The notes beneath the pieces were generated by a model. It was not told where the DNA came from and made no database searches. It was given only the letters and a program-made list of their open reading frames with translations. A DNA stretch of 64,000 nt from Verrucomicrobiota bacterium (GTDB lineage: Bacteria; Verrucomicrobiota; Verrucomicrobiia; Limisphaerales; UBA9464). The stretch is from positions 1 to 64,000 of the forward strand of contig VHCG01000008.1 in assembly GCA_016871805.1 (NCBI GenBank). Reading direction: 5' to 3'. Within the stretch, counting starts at the first letter, position 1. Every line of letters starts with the position of its first letter. The translations under genes were made by a program, and so were the position numbers. Of the stretch, positions 1-7,821 are shown piece after piece.

Positions 1-454
1 CCCCGCGGTGGACGATGCCGAGCGGGAGGCCGTCGCCGCCGGTCTTCGCGTGCGCATAGGCGAGTCCCCGGGCGATGCGGCTGACGATGAAGACCGCCAG
101 TTCGACGGGAAGGGGCCTGCGGAGCCGGGAGAGCTGCTGGCGGAGCTGGTCGAGGTTGATGCCGTGGATGAGCTCCATGCACATGTAGCAGGAGGAGGGG
201 GTCTCCCCGAGGTGGTAGGTCTGGACGATGTTGGTATGGATCAGGTCGGCGACGAGCCGGGCCTCGCCGATGAAGTTCTCGAGGAACCCGGGCTGTGCGG
301 CGAGCTGCGGGCGGATGACCTTGATCGCGACCCGTTTCTGGAATCCCCGGGCCCCGTGCTGGATCGCCTCGTAGACCACCCCCATGCCACCCTCGTGGAG
401 CTGTCGCACGATCTCGTAGCGGCATTCGCCGGTGATGCTTTTCGATGCGGCCAT
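1..454 (-). CDS. Serine/threonine protein kinase, N-terminal part (runs off the window)
   Basis: The gene reads leftwards from an ATG at 454 and 151 codons are visible. The order of kinase N-lobe elements is clear: a glycine loop EGGMGVVYEA near residues 21-30, the VAIK lysine at 45, the helix-C glutamate in GEARLVADL near 64, a hinge-like CMELIHG near 92-98, and IVHR at 147-150. Proteins of this class phosphorylate Ser/Thr in the cytoplasm or on a membrane-anchored C-terminal half that lies outside the window. The residue after HR is glycine where active kinases carry the catalytic aspartate of HRD; only two more bases follow, so the rest of the catalytic loop cannot be checked. It is divergent from the HU gene. 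The kinase fold is near certain; activity is in doubt. Confidence 0.88.
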   Translation of the reverse strand, partial: MAASKSITGECRYEIVRQLHEGGMGVVYEAIQHGARGFQKRVAIKVIRPQLAAQPGFLENFIGEARLVADLIHTNIVQTYHLGETPSSCYMCMELIHGINLDQLRQQLSRLRRPLPVELAVFIVSRIARGLAYAHAKTGGDGLPLGIVHRG

Positions 455-529
455 CACGTGAGGCTGCAAACGGACACCGGCAGGGTCAAGGAACAGCGCC
501 TGTCGGGTTGTTCTGGTGTTATGATGGAG

Positions 530-544
530 TTTTCCTCAGGAAAA
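530..544. promoter_or_regulatory. Short perfect inverted repeat between divergent kinase and HU genes
   Basis: TTTTCC-TCA-GGAAAA is a perfect 6-bp inverted repeat with a 3-base centre. It sits in the 196-bp divergent spacer, about 75 bp upstream of the kinase start and 105 bp upstream of HU. It could be an operator for either gene, or chance. No second copy was noticed in the window. Confidence 0.25.
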
Positions 545-568
545 CCCCGGTTTTTGTGAGTTTTTCCC

Positions 569-597
569 TTGCCGTCGTTCAGGGCACCGCATACACC
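569..597 (+). promoter_or_regulatory. Possible sigma70-type promoter for HU
   Basis: TTGCCG (569-574) is separated by 17 bases from TACACC (592-597). The match to the consensus is partial (4/6 and 3/6). The position, about 50 bases before the HU start codon, is sensible. Weak evidence. Confidence 0.25.
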
Positions 598-650
598 CAT
601 CTGATTCCGTTTGTTTCGTAGTTCCAACCAACAAATCCAAAAGTCCTAAC

Positions 651-935
651 ATGGCTAAAGCCCTCACGAAGTCCCAAATTGCTGCCGCCCTCGCTGAGAA
701 GGTGGAGATCACCAAAAAGCAGGCTGTGCTCGCCCTCGAGACCCTCGCTGAGCTCGCCTACAAGAATGCGAAGAACAGCTTCACGTTCCCCGGCGTTGGC
801 AAGCTCGTCCTGGTGAACCGCAAGGCCCGCATCGGCCGCAATCCTGCGACCGGCGCCGAGATCAAGATCCCGGCCAAGAAGGTCGTGAAGTTCCGCGTGG
901 CCAAGGCGGCCAAGGACGCGATCCTGGCGAAGTAA
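651..935 (+). CDS. HU-family nucleoid DNA-binding protein
   Basis: This 94-residue protein has the usual HU length. It opens MAKALTKSQIAAALAEK, the helical dimer half, and carries the beta-arm region with GRNPATG near residues 65-71, including the intercalating proline. HU dimers bend and wrap DNA without strong sequence specificity. Lysine and alanine richness, with a basic C-terminus (VAKAAKDAILAK), matches the verrucomicrobial form. It is a single gene with its own hairpin terminator directly downstream, so it is probably monocistronic. No strong Shine-Dalgarno sequence precedes the ATG. Confidence 0.96.
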   Translation: MAKALTKSQIAAALAEKVEITKKQAVLALETLAELAYKNAKNSFTFPGVGKLVLVNRKARIGRNPATGAEIKIPAKKVVKFRVAKAAKDAILAK

Positions 936-953
936 TCCCTTCGCATCCACCAC

Positions 954-987
954 GGCGGCACCCCACCGGGTGCCGCCTTGTTTTTTG
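954..987 (+). terminator. Rho-independent terminator of the HU gene
   Basis: GGCGGCACCC (954-963) pairs perfectly with GGGTGCCGCC (968-977) around a 4-base CACC loop. TTGTTTTTTG follows. It lies 18 bases after the HU stop codon and just before the next gene, whose start must therefore lie beyond it. Confidence 0.92.
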
Positions 988-1013
988 TCGGATCGGGACC
1001 AGGGCAAAGGCCG

Positions 1014-2012
1014 ATGATGAAGATCGCCGTCGTGGGGTGTGGGGCACTGGGCAGCTACTACGGCGCCTGCCTGTGGCGCCAGGGACACGAGACCCATTTC
1101 GTCCTCCGATCGGACCACGACGTCGTGCGGAGCGAGGGGGTCCGGATCCTCAGCCCGCAGGGCGACTTCACGGCAAGGCCCCATGCGGTGCGTCGATCGG
1201 AGGAGGTGGGGCCGGTGGATCTGGTCGTCATCGGGCTCAAGTCCACCGCGAACGACCAGTTCGCCTCCCTACTCCCGCCGCTGGTGGGGCCTGGAACTGC
1301 GGTGCTCACGCTTCAGAACGGCCTCGGCAACGAGGAGGCCCTTGCGGAGCTCTTCCCGGCCGACCAGATCCTGAGTGGACTCTGCTTCGTCTGCCTCAAC
1401 CGGATCCGTCCCGGGGTTGTCACCCATCTCGCCCATGGCCGCATTTCGCTTGGCCAGTTCCGTCGTCCCCCGGACGAACGGACCCATCGGATCGCAGGCC
1501 TCTTCACGGATGCGGGCATCGACTGTGCCGTCTCCGACAACCTCGAACGGGCGCGCTGGGAGAAGCTGGTCTGGAACATTCCGTTCAACGGGCTCGGCGT
1601 GGCCGGGTGCCTGGGTCATCTGCCGTCCCGGACGCTGTCCTGGGCTGGGGCGGCCTCGCTCGGGAAATGCCTGTCGACCGACCAACTACTGGCGCACCCG
1701 GAATGGCGCAGTTGGGTGGGCGGGCTCATGGACGAGGTCCGGTCCGTGGCCATGGCCCTGGGCTTTCCGATCCCGAGGGAATTCGCAGATACCCTGGTCG
1801 AGCGGACCCATGAGATGGGAGCCTATCGACCGTCCACGGTCGTGGACTTCGAGTCGGGCCGATCCCTCGAGCTGGAAAGCCTTTTTGGAGAACCCCTCAG
1901 GCGCGCCCGCCGGGTCGGTGTTCCGACGCCGCATTTGGAGGCGCTGACCGCGGTCCTCTCCCGCCTGGCATCCCGTGAGGGCCGGTCCACCGACCGGGTC
2001 GCGGCTCAGTAG
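1014..2012 (+). CDS. panE: 2-dehydropantoate 2-reductase (ketopantoate reductase) family protein
   Basis: The protein reduces ketopantoate to pantoate with NADPH in pantothenate synthesis, if it is the true PanE; related ApbA-family paralogues act on other 2-keto acids. It begins MMKIAVVGCGALGSYYG, a classic Rossmann dinucleotide motif GxGxxG. The catalytic-lysine region WEKLVWNIPFNGL lies mid-protein, and a helical C-terminal ApbA_C domain follows. Length is 332 residues. The start is at 1014 or 1017; an earlier in-frame TTG lies inside the HU terminator and is rejected. The gene ends overlapping the convergent zinc-ribbon gene by 7 bp. Confidence 0.85.
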   Translation: MMKIAVVGCGALGSYYGACLWRQGHETHFVLRSDHDVVRSEGVRILSPQGDFTARPHAVRRSEEVGPVDLVVIGLKSTANDQFASLLPPLVGPGTAVLTLQNGLGNEEALAELFPADQILSGLCFVCLNRIRPGVVTHLAHGRISLGQFRRPPDERTHRIAGLFTDAGIDCAVSDNLERARWEKLVWNIPFNGLGVAGCLGHLPSRTLSWAGAASLGKCLSTDQLLAHPEWRSWVGGLMDEVRSVAMALGFPIPREFADTLVERTHEMGAYRPSTVVDFESGRSLELESLFGEPLRRARRVGVPTPHLEALTAVLSRLASREGRSTDRVAAQ

Positions 2013-2518
2013 TCGTAGAGACCGGAGTCGCGCGTGTAGGCGCCGCCCCCACCCCCAAGGCCGCCGCCCTCCTCGTCGCCTCCCATGAAGTCGCCGAGGA
2101 CGTCGCCCATGTCCTCCTCGATCTTCTCCGGGTCCTCGCCGGCCTCGAGGCGTTTGATGGCGACATCGAACTCCTTTTGGGTCGTTCCGGCCGGCATCAG
2201 ATCCTTCATCTTCCGGAGCATGTGGGCCATGTGCCTCGGGTTGTTCTCGTCGAGGTGCTCCATGTCCCGCTCCATCTCGGAGAGGGTCCGGGCCACCCGC
2301 GGATCGTCGAGGTCCGGCATCGGCGGCTCCCCTTCGGTGCCCTCCGGCTTGGCGGCCGGCTCCGTGACACCCTTGATCATCGCAAAGCGGCTCATCTCCC
2401 GGGTGAGGTCCTTGCGGCCACACTTCGGACAGCTGGGCGAATGCGAGGGATTGATGCGCTTCGAGAGGAAGCCGTAGATGCGCCGGCACTTGGGGCAGGC
2501 GAACTCGTAGATCGGCAT
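2006..2518 (-). CDS. FmdB-family zinc ribbon protein
   Basis: It opens MPIYEFACPKCRRIYGF and carries CPKC pairs near residues 8-11 and 31-34, which together make the FmdB/regulatory zinc ribbon. The next 110 residues are acidic and probably helical (LSEMERDMEHLDEN). A glycine run precedes the C-terminal YTRDSGLYDY. The molecular role of the family is poorly known. The 170 residues are longer than the usual 60-110 of FmdB proteins because of the acidic tail. The stop overlaps the panE stop, convergent. Confidence 0.8.
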   Translation of the reverse strand: MPIYEFACPKCRRIYGFLSKRINPSHSPSCPKCGRKDLTREMSRFAMIKGVTEPAAKPEGTEGEPPMPDLDDPRVARTLSEMERDMEHLDENNPRHMAHMLRKMKDLMPAGTTQKEFDVAIKRLEAGEDPEKIEEDMGDVLGDFMGGDEEGGGLGGGGGAYTRDSGLYDY

Positions 2519-2586
2519 GAGGAAGCATTTGAACGGGTCCGGCGACCCGTCAAGAGGACAGCCTGTCGGGCAGCAGAGGCCGCAGC

Positions 2587-3807
2587 TCAGCGCCGGCGCG
2601 GACGGAAGGTGCGTCCGTGGCGCTGCAGGGCACCGAGGACCGGACGCTCCTTGCGGATGCCCCCCTCGGCCGTGAACAGGACGCTCTGCTGGTAGTTGAA
2701 ACTCTCCAGCTTGGTCCGCTCGATCTTCTGTCCGATGAAGCGCTCGATGTCGGCCACGTGTCCCTTGTCGCCTACAGCCATCAGGGTGAAGGCGTCCCCG
2801 CGGCTCTGTGCCCGGCCCGTCCGGCCGATCCGGTGCACGTAGTCCTCGGGGTGCTGCGGGACGTCATAGTTGATGACGTGGCTGACATCGGGGATGTCGA
2901 GGCCGCGCGCGGCGATGTCGGTCGCCACCAGGATCTCGAACAGGCCATCCCGGAACCCCTTGAGCGCGTGCTCACGCTCCTTCTGGGTGCGGTCGGAGTG
3001 CAGGACCGCGACGGCGTGGTTGCTCTTCTTGAGGAGGTTGCCGATGCGGTCGGCCCGATGACGGGTCCGGCAGAAGATGATCACCGAATCGAACTTCACC
3101 TCCTTCAGCAGGGCATTGAGGAGCTCGTTCTTCTGCTCGTCGACGACCGGGTAGATGACGTGCTTGACCGTCTCGGCCGGCGATCGGCGGGCCCCGATCT
3201 CGATGACCTCCGGGGTCTTCATCGCCCACTTGATGAGCGCGGCGATGTCGGCCGGGACGGTGGCGGAGAAGAGGCAGGTCTGCCGGGTGTTCGGACACCG
3301 TTCGATGATGCGTCGGACGTCGGGCAGGAATCCCATGTCGAGCATGCGGTCCGCTTCGTCGAGGACGAGGTACTCGACCCGGTTGAGCCGGACGGTGCCT
3401 CTCTGGAGGTGGTCGAGGAGCCGTCCCGGGGTGGCCATGAGCACGTCGACCCCCTGGCGCAGCGCATCGTTCTGGGCGCCGTAGCCGACGCCGCCATAGA
3501 CGAGGCCGAGGCGGATCTTCAGGAAACGCGACAGGGCGCGGAACGAGGTCTCCACCTGGGCGGCGAGCTCACGGGTCGGCTCGAGCACCAGTACACGCGG
3601 TCCGGGACCGGACTCGCCGATCTTCGACAGGATGGGCAGGGCGAACGCGGCGGTCTTGCCGGTGCCGGTCTGGGCGCTGCCGATGACGTCGCGCCCCTGC
3701 AGGATGAGCGGGATGGCCCGCAGCTGAATGGGGGTCGGATCGGTGTACCCCATGGCGTGGACGCCTTCGAGGACGGGCTCCGAGAGCCCGAGGTCTGCAA
3801 ACGACAT
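2587..3807 (-). CDS. DEAD-box ATP-dependent RNA helicase (RhlE-like)
   Basis: All motifs of the family appear in order within 406 residues: Q motif (YTDPTPIQ), I (AQTGTGKT), Ia (PTRELAAQ), Ib (TPGRLLD), II (LDEADRMLDMGF), III (FSAT), IV (VIIFCRT), V (ATDIAARGLDIP) and VI (HRIGRTGRA). It unwinds short RNA duplexes in ribosome assembly or RNA decay. The start ATG at 3807 gives MSFADLGLS, the normal beginning of RhlE-type proteins. The reading frame stays open to 3930, but that extension overlaps the neighbouring gene and looks non-coding. The short basic tail RHGRTFRPRRR may bind RNA. Confidence 0.95.
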   Translation of the reverse strand: MSFADLGLSEPVLEGVHAMGYTDPTPIQLRAIPLILQGRDVIGSAQTGTGKTAAFALPILSKIGESGPGPRVLVLEPTRELAAQVETSFRALSRFLKIRLGLVYGGVGYGAQNDALRQGVDVLMATPGRLLDHLQRGTVRLNRVEYLVLDEADRMLDMGFLPDVRRIIERCPNTRQTCLFSATVPADIAALIKWAMKTPEVIEIGARRSPAETVKHVIYPVVDEQKNELLNALLKEVKFDSVIIFCRTRHRADRIGNLLKKSNHAVAVLHSDRTQKEREHALKGFRDGLFEILVATDIAARGLDIPDVSHVINYDVPQHPEDYVHRIGRTGRAQSRGDAFTLMAVGDKGHVADIERFIGQKIERTKLESFNYQQSVLFTAEGGIRKERPVLGALQRHGRTFRPRRR

Positions 3808-3895
3808 TTCCGACTCTTGCTCGAAATCGACGCCCGAGGAAAGGCTTTGCTTGGAAAGTTCCGGGTCACAACCCGGGATGGATGATGCCGTTTCC

Positions 3896-4414
3896 TCAGC
3901 GGTCCGCGGGGATGAGGGGGGCCACGGCACGGGACAGCTCGTCCTGGGTCAGGGCTCCGAGGTATCTCGCCTCCACCCGACCGTCCTTTCCGATCACCCA
4001 GGTGCTCGGGATGCTGGCGATGCCGAAGGTGGACTGGATCTCGGGGGTGGCCATCAGCTGGCGATAGGTGATGGACCGTCCCTTGAGAAAGCCGAGGACG
4101 GCATTGGTCCCGCCGTCATCGATGCTGGCTCCCAGGACGACGACACCGCGGTCGCGGTGGCGGGTGTGGAAGGCCTCAAGATCGGGAAGCTCACGCCGAC
4201 ACGGCGGACACCAGGTCGCCCAGAAGTTAAGGACGACGATCTTCCCGGCGAGATCGCCGGAGTTCAGGATCCGCCCCTCGATGTCGGTCATGGTCCACGA
4301 CGGCGCCAGGGACCGCCCGGTGGGGATGCGTTGGAATCCCGGGCTGGGCTGTCGCGAGACCAGCCAGCCCGCCACGACCGCCAGAAGGAAGGGATAGACG
4401 AGACGGCCCTTCAT
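3896..4414 (-). CDS. TlpA-like membrane-anchored thioredoxin
   Basis: This 172-residue protein has an N-terminal hydrophobic anchor (LVYPFLLAVVAGWLV) and a periplasmic thioredoxin domain with WATWCPPCRRELPDLE, the CPPC redox site of the TlpA/ResA class. A WVIGKDGRV strand follows before the C-terminal helix. It probably reduces or oxidises extracytoplasmic thiols, for example in cytochrome maturation; the substrate is unknown. The start at 4414 overlaps the stop of the upstream SGNH gene in an ATGA, so translation is probably coupled. Confidence 0.88.
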   Translation of the reverse strand: MKGRLVYPFLLAVVAGWLVSRQPSPGFQRIPTGRSLAPSWTMTDIEGRILNSGDLAGKIVVLNFWATWCPPCRRELPDLEAFHTRHRDRGVVVLGASIDDGGTNAVLGFLKGRSITYRQLMATPEIQSTFGIASIPSTWVIGKDGRVEARYLGALTQDELSRAVAPLIPADR

Positions 4415-5211
4415 GGTCTTTTTGGGACGGAGGTTTCCCGGAGGCGGGCGAGGACCGGACGGAGGCACTCGTCCCATACGGCGTACGCCCCGGCGTTCAG
4501 ATGCAGCTCGTCTGCGAGGAACCACCTGGGATCGGGGCGCCCCGCGGCATCCACAAGCGGCGTGAACGTATCAACATACTCGGTCCGAGGCCGGGACCGG
4601 GCGAGTTCCACGAGACGCCGGTTGAGGTCCAGCTGGAGCCCGAGCTGCTGGATCCGTTTCGGGCTGGCCTTCACGGCCAGCAGGACAATCGGGGTTCCGG
4701 GAAACGCCCGATCCACCCGTCCAAGGAACTCCCGGTAGAGGGACAGCGTCGTCTCTACCGAGAGCCCGGCATCGAGGTCGTTGTCGCCCCCATAGAGCAC
4801 GACCACTCTGGGATGGTACGGAAGGACAAGGCGGTCGAAAAAGTGGAGGAGATCCTCGAGCTTGAAGCTGGAGATCCCACGGTTCAGGACGCGTCGATCC
4901 GGGAAGGCCAACCCCAGGTCCGGCCATTTCTCGATGCTGGAGCTGCCCACGAAGAGGATCGGATCTCGAGGCGCGCCGTGGGTGCGGTCGTGGGCCTCAA
5001 AACCGGCGACCTTCGATTCGAACCGGTGCGGGGTAGCGGGTTTCGGGGCAGTGGGAAAGCATGCGATGAGGACCGTCGCAACGGCCGACAGCAGCAGAAG
5101 GACCGCAATCCCCGGTCTTCGGATCACGGATCGAGTCTGCGAGGGACGCGCGGGGAGGACCAGCCTGGACTCCTGGGTATGGGACCCCTGTGGGCCCCAT
5201 TTTGGCCCCAT
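4411..5211 (-). CDS. SGNH/GDSL-type esterase lipoprotein
   Basis: The SGNH blocks are visible in order: FVGSSS (nucleophile serine), NRGISS (glycine), YGGDNDLD (asparagine), and DELHLN with the catalytic Asp/His pair near the C-terminus. The N-terminus has a hydrophobic stretch ending LIAC, a lipobox, so the enzyme is expected on a membrane facing the periplasm. Likely activity is deacylation or deacetylation of a polysaccharide or lipid; the substrate is unknown. The true start may be GTG 5127, which leaves a compact signal peptide, rather than ATG 5211, which lies in a short direct repeat. It is coupled to the TlpA gene. Confidence 0.82.
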   Translation of the reverse strand: MGPKWGPQGSHTQESRLVLPARPSQTRSVIRRPGIAVLLLLSAVATVLIACFPTAPKPATPHRFESKVAGFEAHDRTHGAPRDPILFVGSSSIEKWPDLGLAFPDRRVLNRGISSFKLEDLLHFFDRLVLPYHPRVVVLYGGDNDLDAGLSVETTLSLYREFLGRVDRAFPGTPIVLLAVKASPKRIQQLGLQLDLNRRLVELARSRPRTEYVDTFTPLVDAAGRPDPRWFLADELHLNAGAYAVWDECLRPVLARLRETSVPKRP

Positions 5212-5218
5212 TTTGGCC
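5193..5218. repeat. Short tandem repeat, 11-bp unit
   Basis: GGCCCCATTTT occurs twice in tandem (5193-5203, 5204-5214), followed by GGCC. It covers the upstream candidate start of the SGNH gene and ends just before the histidine kinase stop codon. It may simply be junction sequence. Confidence 0.6.
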
Positions 5219-5222
5219 GGGC

Positions 5223-5975
5223 TCAGGCAGCTCCGCCCAGCGTGAAGAAAAAGGCGGCGCCGCCCCCCGGCGTGGACTCGGCCCAGATTCGTCCCCCGTG
5301 GCGGTCCACGATCCGGCGCGCGAGGGCCAGTCCGACCCCGTTGCCCGCAAAATCCCCCGCCTGGTGGAGCCGCTGGAAGAGACCGAACAGCCTCTGGGCG
5401 TACTGCATGTCGAAGCCCACCCCATTGTCCTGGATCCGATACACGGCCAATGGGCCGGTTCCCTCGGCATCGATCTTCACCGCAGGCATGGGCTGGCGCG
5501 CCGAAAACTTCAGGGCATTCGAAATTAGATGTCTCCAGAGCTGATGGACCAGTGCCGGGTCGGCCTGTGCGGGGGGAAGCGACCCGATTCGGACCCCTTC
5601 GACCGGATGGGTGGACGAAAGCTCGGCGAGGATCCGTCCCGCCACCGCGGCCATGTCGACCGTCGTGGGCTGGCAGGGTGAGCGGAGGAGCCGTGAATAG
5701 GCCAGGAGGTCGTCGATCAGGCGTCCCATGCGACCGGCCTCTTCCCGGACGATGGCCAGGTGTCGACGGGATTCCTCCGGGAGCTGGGCCCCAACATCCT
5801 CCTCGATCGCCTGGGCGAACCCATCGATGGCGCGCAGCGGGGATCTCAGGTCATGCGAGATGGAATAGCTGAGGGATTCCAGCTCGCGGTTGGTCTCGGC
5901 GAGCTGTGCGGAAAGCCGGACCTCCGGGGAGGGCTTCACCGTTGGTTCGGGGCGGGTGGGCTGTCCGGGGTCCAT
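5223..5975 (-). CDS. Cytoplasmic sensor histidine kinase without a sensor domain
   Basis: The 250 residues hold only the transmitter: H-box SISHDLRSPLRAIDGFA (phospho-accepting His near 41), N-box HLISNALKFS, G1 DNGVGFD, F-box LFGLFQRLH and G2 GNGVGLALARRI. It has the bacteriophytochrome/SAG-type signature (LFQRLH). There is no transmembrane, PAS or GAF segment, so input must come from a partner or an N-terminal interaction. ATG 5975 (MDPGQPT) is chosen; the frame is open to 6263, but the upstream part is proline-rich and overlaps the divergent gene. No response regulator is adjacent. Confidence 0.85.
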   Translation of the reverse strand: MDPGQPTRPEPTVKPSPEVRLSAQLAETNRELESLSYSISHDLRSPLRAIDGFAQAIEEDVGAQLPEESRRHLAIVREEAGRMGRLIDDLLAYSRLLRSPCQPTTVDMAAVAGRILAELSSTHPVEGVRIGSLPPAQADPALVHQLWRHLISNALKFSARQPMPAVKIDAEGTGPLAVYRIQDNGVGFDMQYAQRLFGLFQRLHQAGDFAGNGVGLALARRIVDRHGGRIWAESTPGGGAAFFFTLGGAA

Positions 5976-6192
5976 GGGCCGTGGTGCGCTGAGCCCGGTG
6001 AGCCCGCCACGCGGTGCGGTCTCCGGGAACGGGTTGGAGGCTATGGGGGGCGGGTGGGCAGGCAAGGCTGCTTTCGTGGAGAGGGGACATCCGAAGGGTG
6101 GTGGACGCTCCCGGTCCAACGATCCGGTGGGTCGACCCGATCCCGAGAAGCGGAGGTTCCCGGCGTGGACTGTTTGGACTAGGGTCCCTCCC

Positions 6193-6534
6193 GTGTTTTC
6201 GAAAGGACAGAAGGTTTTCTGCATCAACGATGAGTTCCCGCCGATGGCGAAGCTCCTGTTCACCCATCTCCCGAAGAAGGATTCCGTCTACACGGTCCGG
6301 GGCGTCTACATCGGGCGCGGCAACTACACCCGGGCGGGCAGCGGAAAGAAGGACGGTGAGATCGGCGTGCTGCTGGAGGAGATCGTCAATCAGCGGGACC
6401 CGGCGTTGAAACAGGGAATGGACGGTGAACTGGGCTTCCACTCCGAGCGGTTTGCGCCGGTGGAGTCGGACCAGGACACGGAGGTCTCGGAATACGAGGA
6501 GAAAGCCGAGGATTTCGTGCTGCTGCCGTCCTGA
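6193..6534 (+). CDS. Small conserved protein of unknown function
   Basis: The protein has 113 residues from a GTG start (VFSKGQKVFCINDEF). Its pattern KGQKVFCINDEFPP...LPKKDSVYTVRGVYIGRGNY suggests a small beta-rich fold opening with an SH3-like strand, then an acidic tail (ESDQDTEVSEYEEK). I recognise the pattern as recurrent in bacterial hypothetical proteins but know no function. It is divergent from the histidine kinase and 28 bases upstream of the rRNA methyltransferase, with which it may be co-transcribed. The upstream ORF extension into the kinase is ignored. Confidence 0.65.
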   Translation: MFSKGQKVFCINDEFPPMAKLLFTHLPKKDSVYTVRGVYIGRGNYTRAGSGKKDGEIGVLLEEIVNQRDPALKQGMDGELGFHSERFAPVESDQDTEVSEYEEKAEDFVLLPS

Positions 6535-6562
6535 AGCCGGACCGCGTGTGCCGTGACTGACC

Positions 6563-7783
6563 GTGAACACCCCGCCCCATCCATCCCGTCCACTCCACCT
6601 CCGACTCTCCCCACCCGGAGAATCGGCGGTGCGTCGGGGGCACCCCTGGGTCTACGAGAGCTCGGTGCGCAACCAGAGCGGTCCTGGTGCCGCCGGGGAT
6701 CTGGCCGTCGTCTACGATCGCCACGACCGATTCCTCGCCCTCGGGCTCTGGGATCCCGACTCGCCGCTGCGCCTCCGGGTGCTCCATGTCGGCAGACCGG
6801 TACGGTGCGACGTCGACTGGTGGCGGGGCCGTCTGCGGTTGGCGCTCGAACGGAGGCGTCCGTGGTTCGACGAGGCGACGACCGGGTTCCGGTGGATCCA
6901 TGGGGAGAGTGACGGGTGGCCGGGGCTGGTCCTCGACCGGTACGGCTCGACGCTCGTGCTGAAGATCTATTCGCCGGTCTGGCTTCCCCGGGTTTCGGAC
7001 CTCGTGGTCTGGCTCCGGGAGGAACTGGGTCCGGATCGGATCGTCCTCCGGCTGAGTCGGAACTCACAGTCCGCGGCGGCCGTGGCAGGTTATCGGGACG
7101 GACAGAACCTGCACGGGGAGGACGTCGCCGAGCGGGTGACCTTCCTCGAATCTGGGTTGCGGTTCGAATCCGAGGTGGTGAAGGGGCAGAAGACCGGGTT
7201 CTTCCTCGATCAGCGCGAGAACCGCCGCCGGGTCGAGACCCTGTCGTCGGGACAGGAGGTGCTCAACGTCTTCAGCTTCTCCGGTGGGTTCAGCCTCTAC
7301 GCGGCTCGGGGGGGTGCCGGGCGCGTGGTCGATGTCGACATCTCATCCCATGCGCTGGCACAGGCCCGACGGAACTTCGCCCTCAACACGGAGGTCGCCT
7401 CCGTGAAGCGGGCCGTCCACGAGCAGGTCCAGGCCGATGCGTTCGACTGGTTGTCGGCCCGCCCCTCCCGTCGGTTTGGATTGGTCATCCTGGATCCCCC
7501 GTCCCTCGCGAAGTCGGAGGCGGAGCGGGCCGGGGCCATCGAGGCCTATCGGAGGCTGGTGCGCTGCGGGCTCGACTGGGTGCAGCCCGGCGGCGTGTTG
7601 TTGGCCGCCTCGTGCAGCGCCCATGTGTCCTCGGATGAGTTCTATGGAACCGTCCGGGAGGTCCTCCTTGGGGCGGGTCGTCCGGCAGAGGAATTCCTGA
7701 CCGAGGGACATCCGCAGGACCACGCGGCGACGTTCCGGGAGGCGGAATACCTCAAGGCGATCTACTGGCGCCTGAGGGGTTGA
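6563..7783 (+). CDS. rlmI: RlmI-like SAM-dependent rRNA (cytosine-C5) methyltransferase
   Basis: The 406-residue protein has an N-terminal PUA-like region (RRGHPWVYESSV), a central EEHEE-like domain, and a C-terminal Rossmann methyltransferase. The methyltransferase holds KTGFFLDQRENR, NVFSFSGGFSLYAA (SAM binding), DPPSLAKS (motif IV) and ASCSAHVS (the catalytic-cysteine region). RlmI methylates 23S rRNA at C1962; paralogues share this layout, so the exact site is inferred. The start is GTG 6563 (VNTPPHPSR). It is convergent with fmt, 38 bp apart. Confidence 0.88.
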   Translation: MNTPPHPSRPLHLRLSPPGESAVRRGHPWVYESSVRNQSGPGAAGDLAVVYDRHDRFLALGLWDPDSPLRLRVLHVGRPVRCDVDWWRGRLRLALERRRPWFDEATTGFRWIHGESDGWPGLVLDRYGSTLVLKIYSPVWLPRVSDLVVWLREELGPDRIVLRLSRNSQSAAAVAGYRDGQNLHGEDVAERVTFLESGLRFESEVVKGQKTGFFLDQRENRRRVETLSSGQEVLNVFSFSGGFSLYAARGGAGRVVDVDISSHALAQARRNFALNTEVASVKRAVHEQVQADAFDWLSARPSRRFGLVILDPPSLAKSEAERAGAIEAYRRLVRCGLDWVQPGGVLLAASCSAHVSSDEFYGTVREVLLGAGRPAEEFLTEGHPQDHAATFREAEYLKAIYWRLRG

Positions 7784-7821
7784 GCGGGCAAGGGGTCAGG
7801 TTCCGGTGGCTCGGCCCTGGT

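Noticed and set aside
8-559. A 183-codon plus-strand frame at the window start
   Set aside because: It is antisense to the kinase; kinase motifs are clear on the minus strand.
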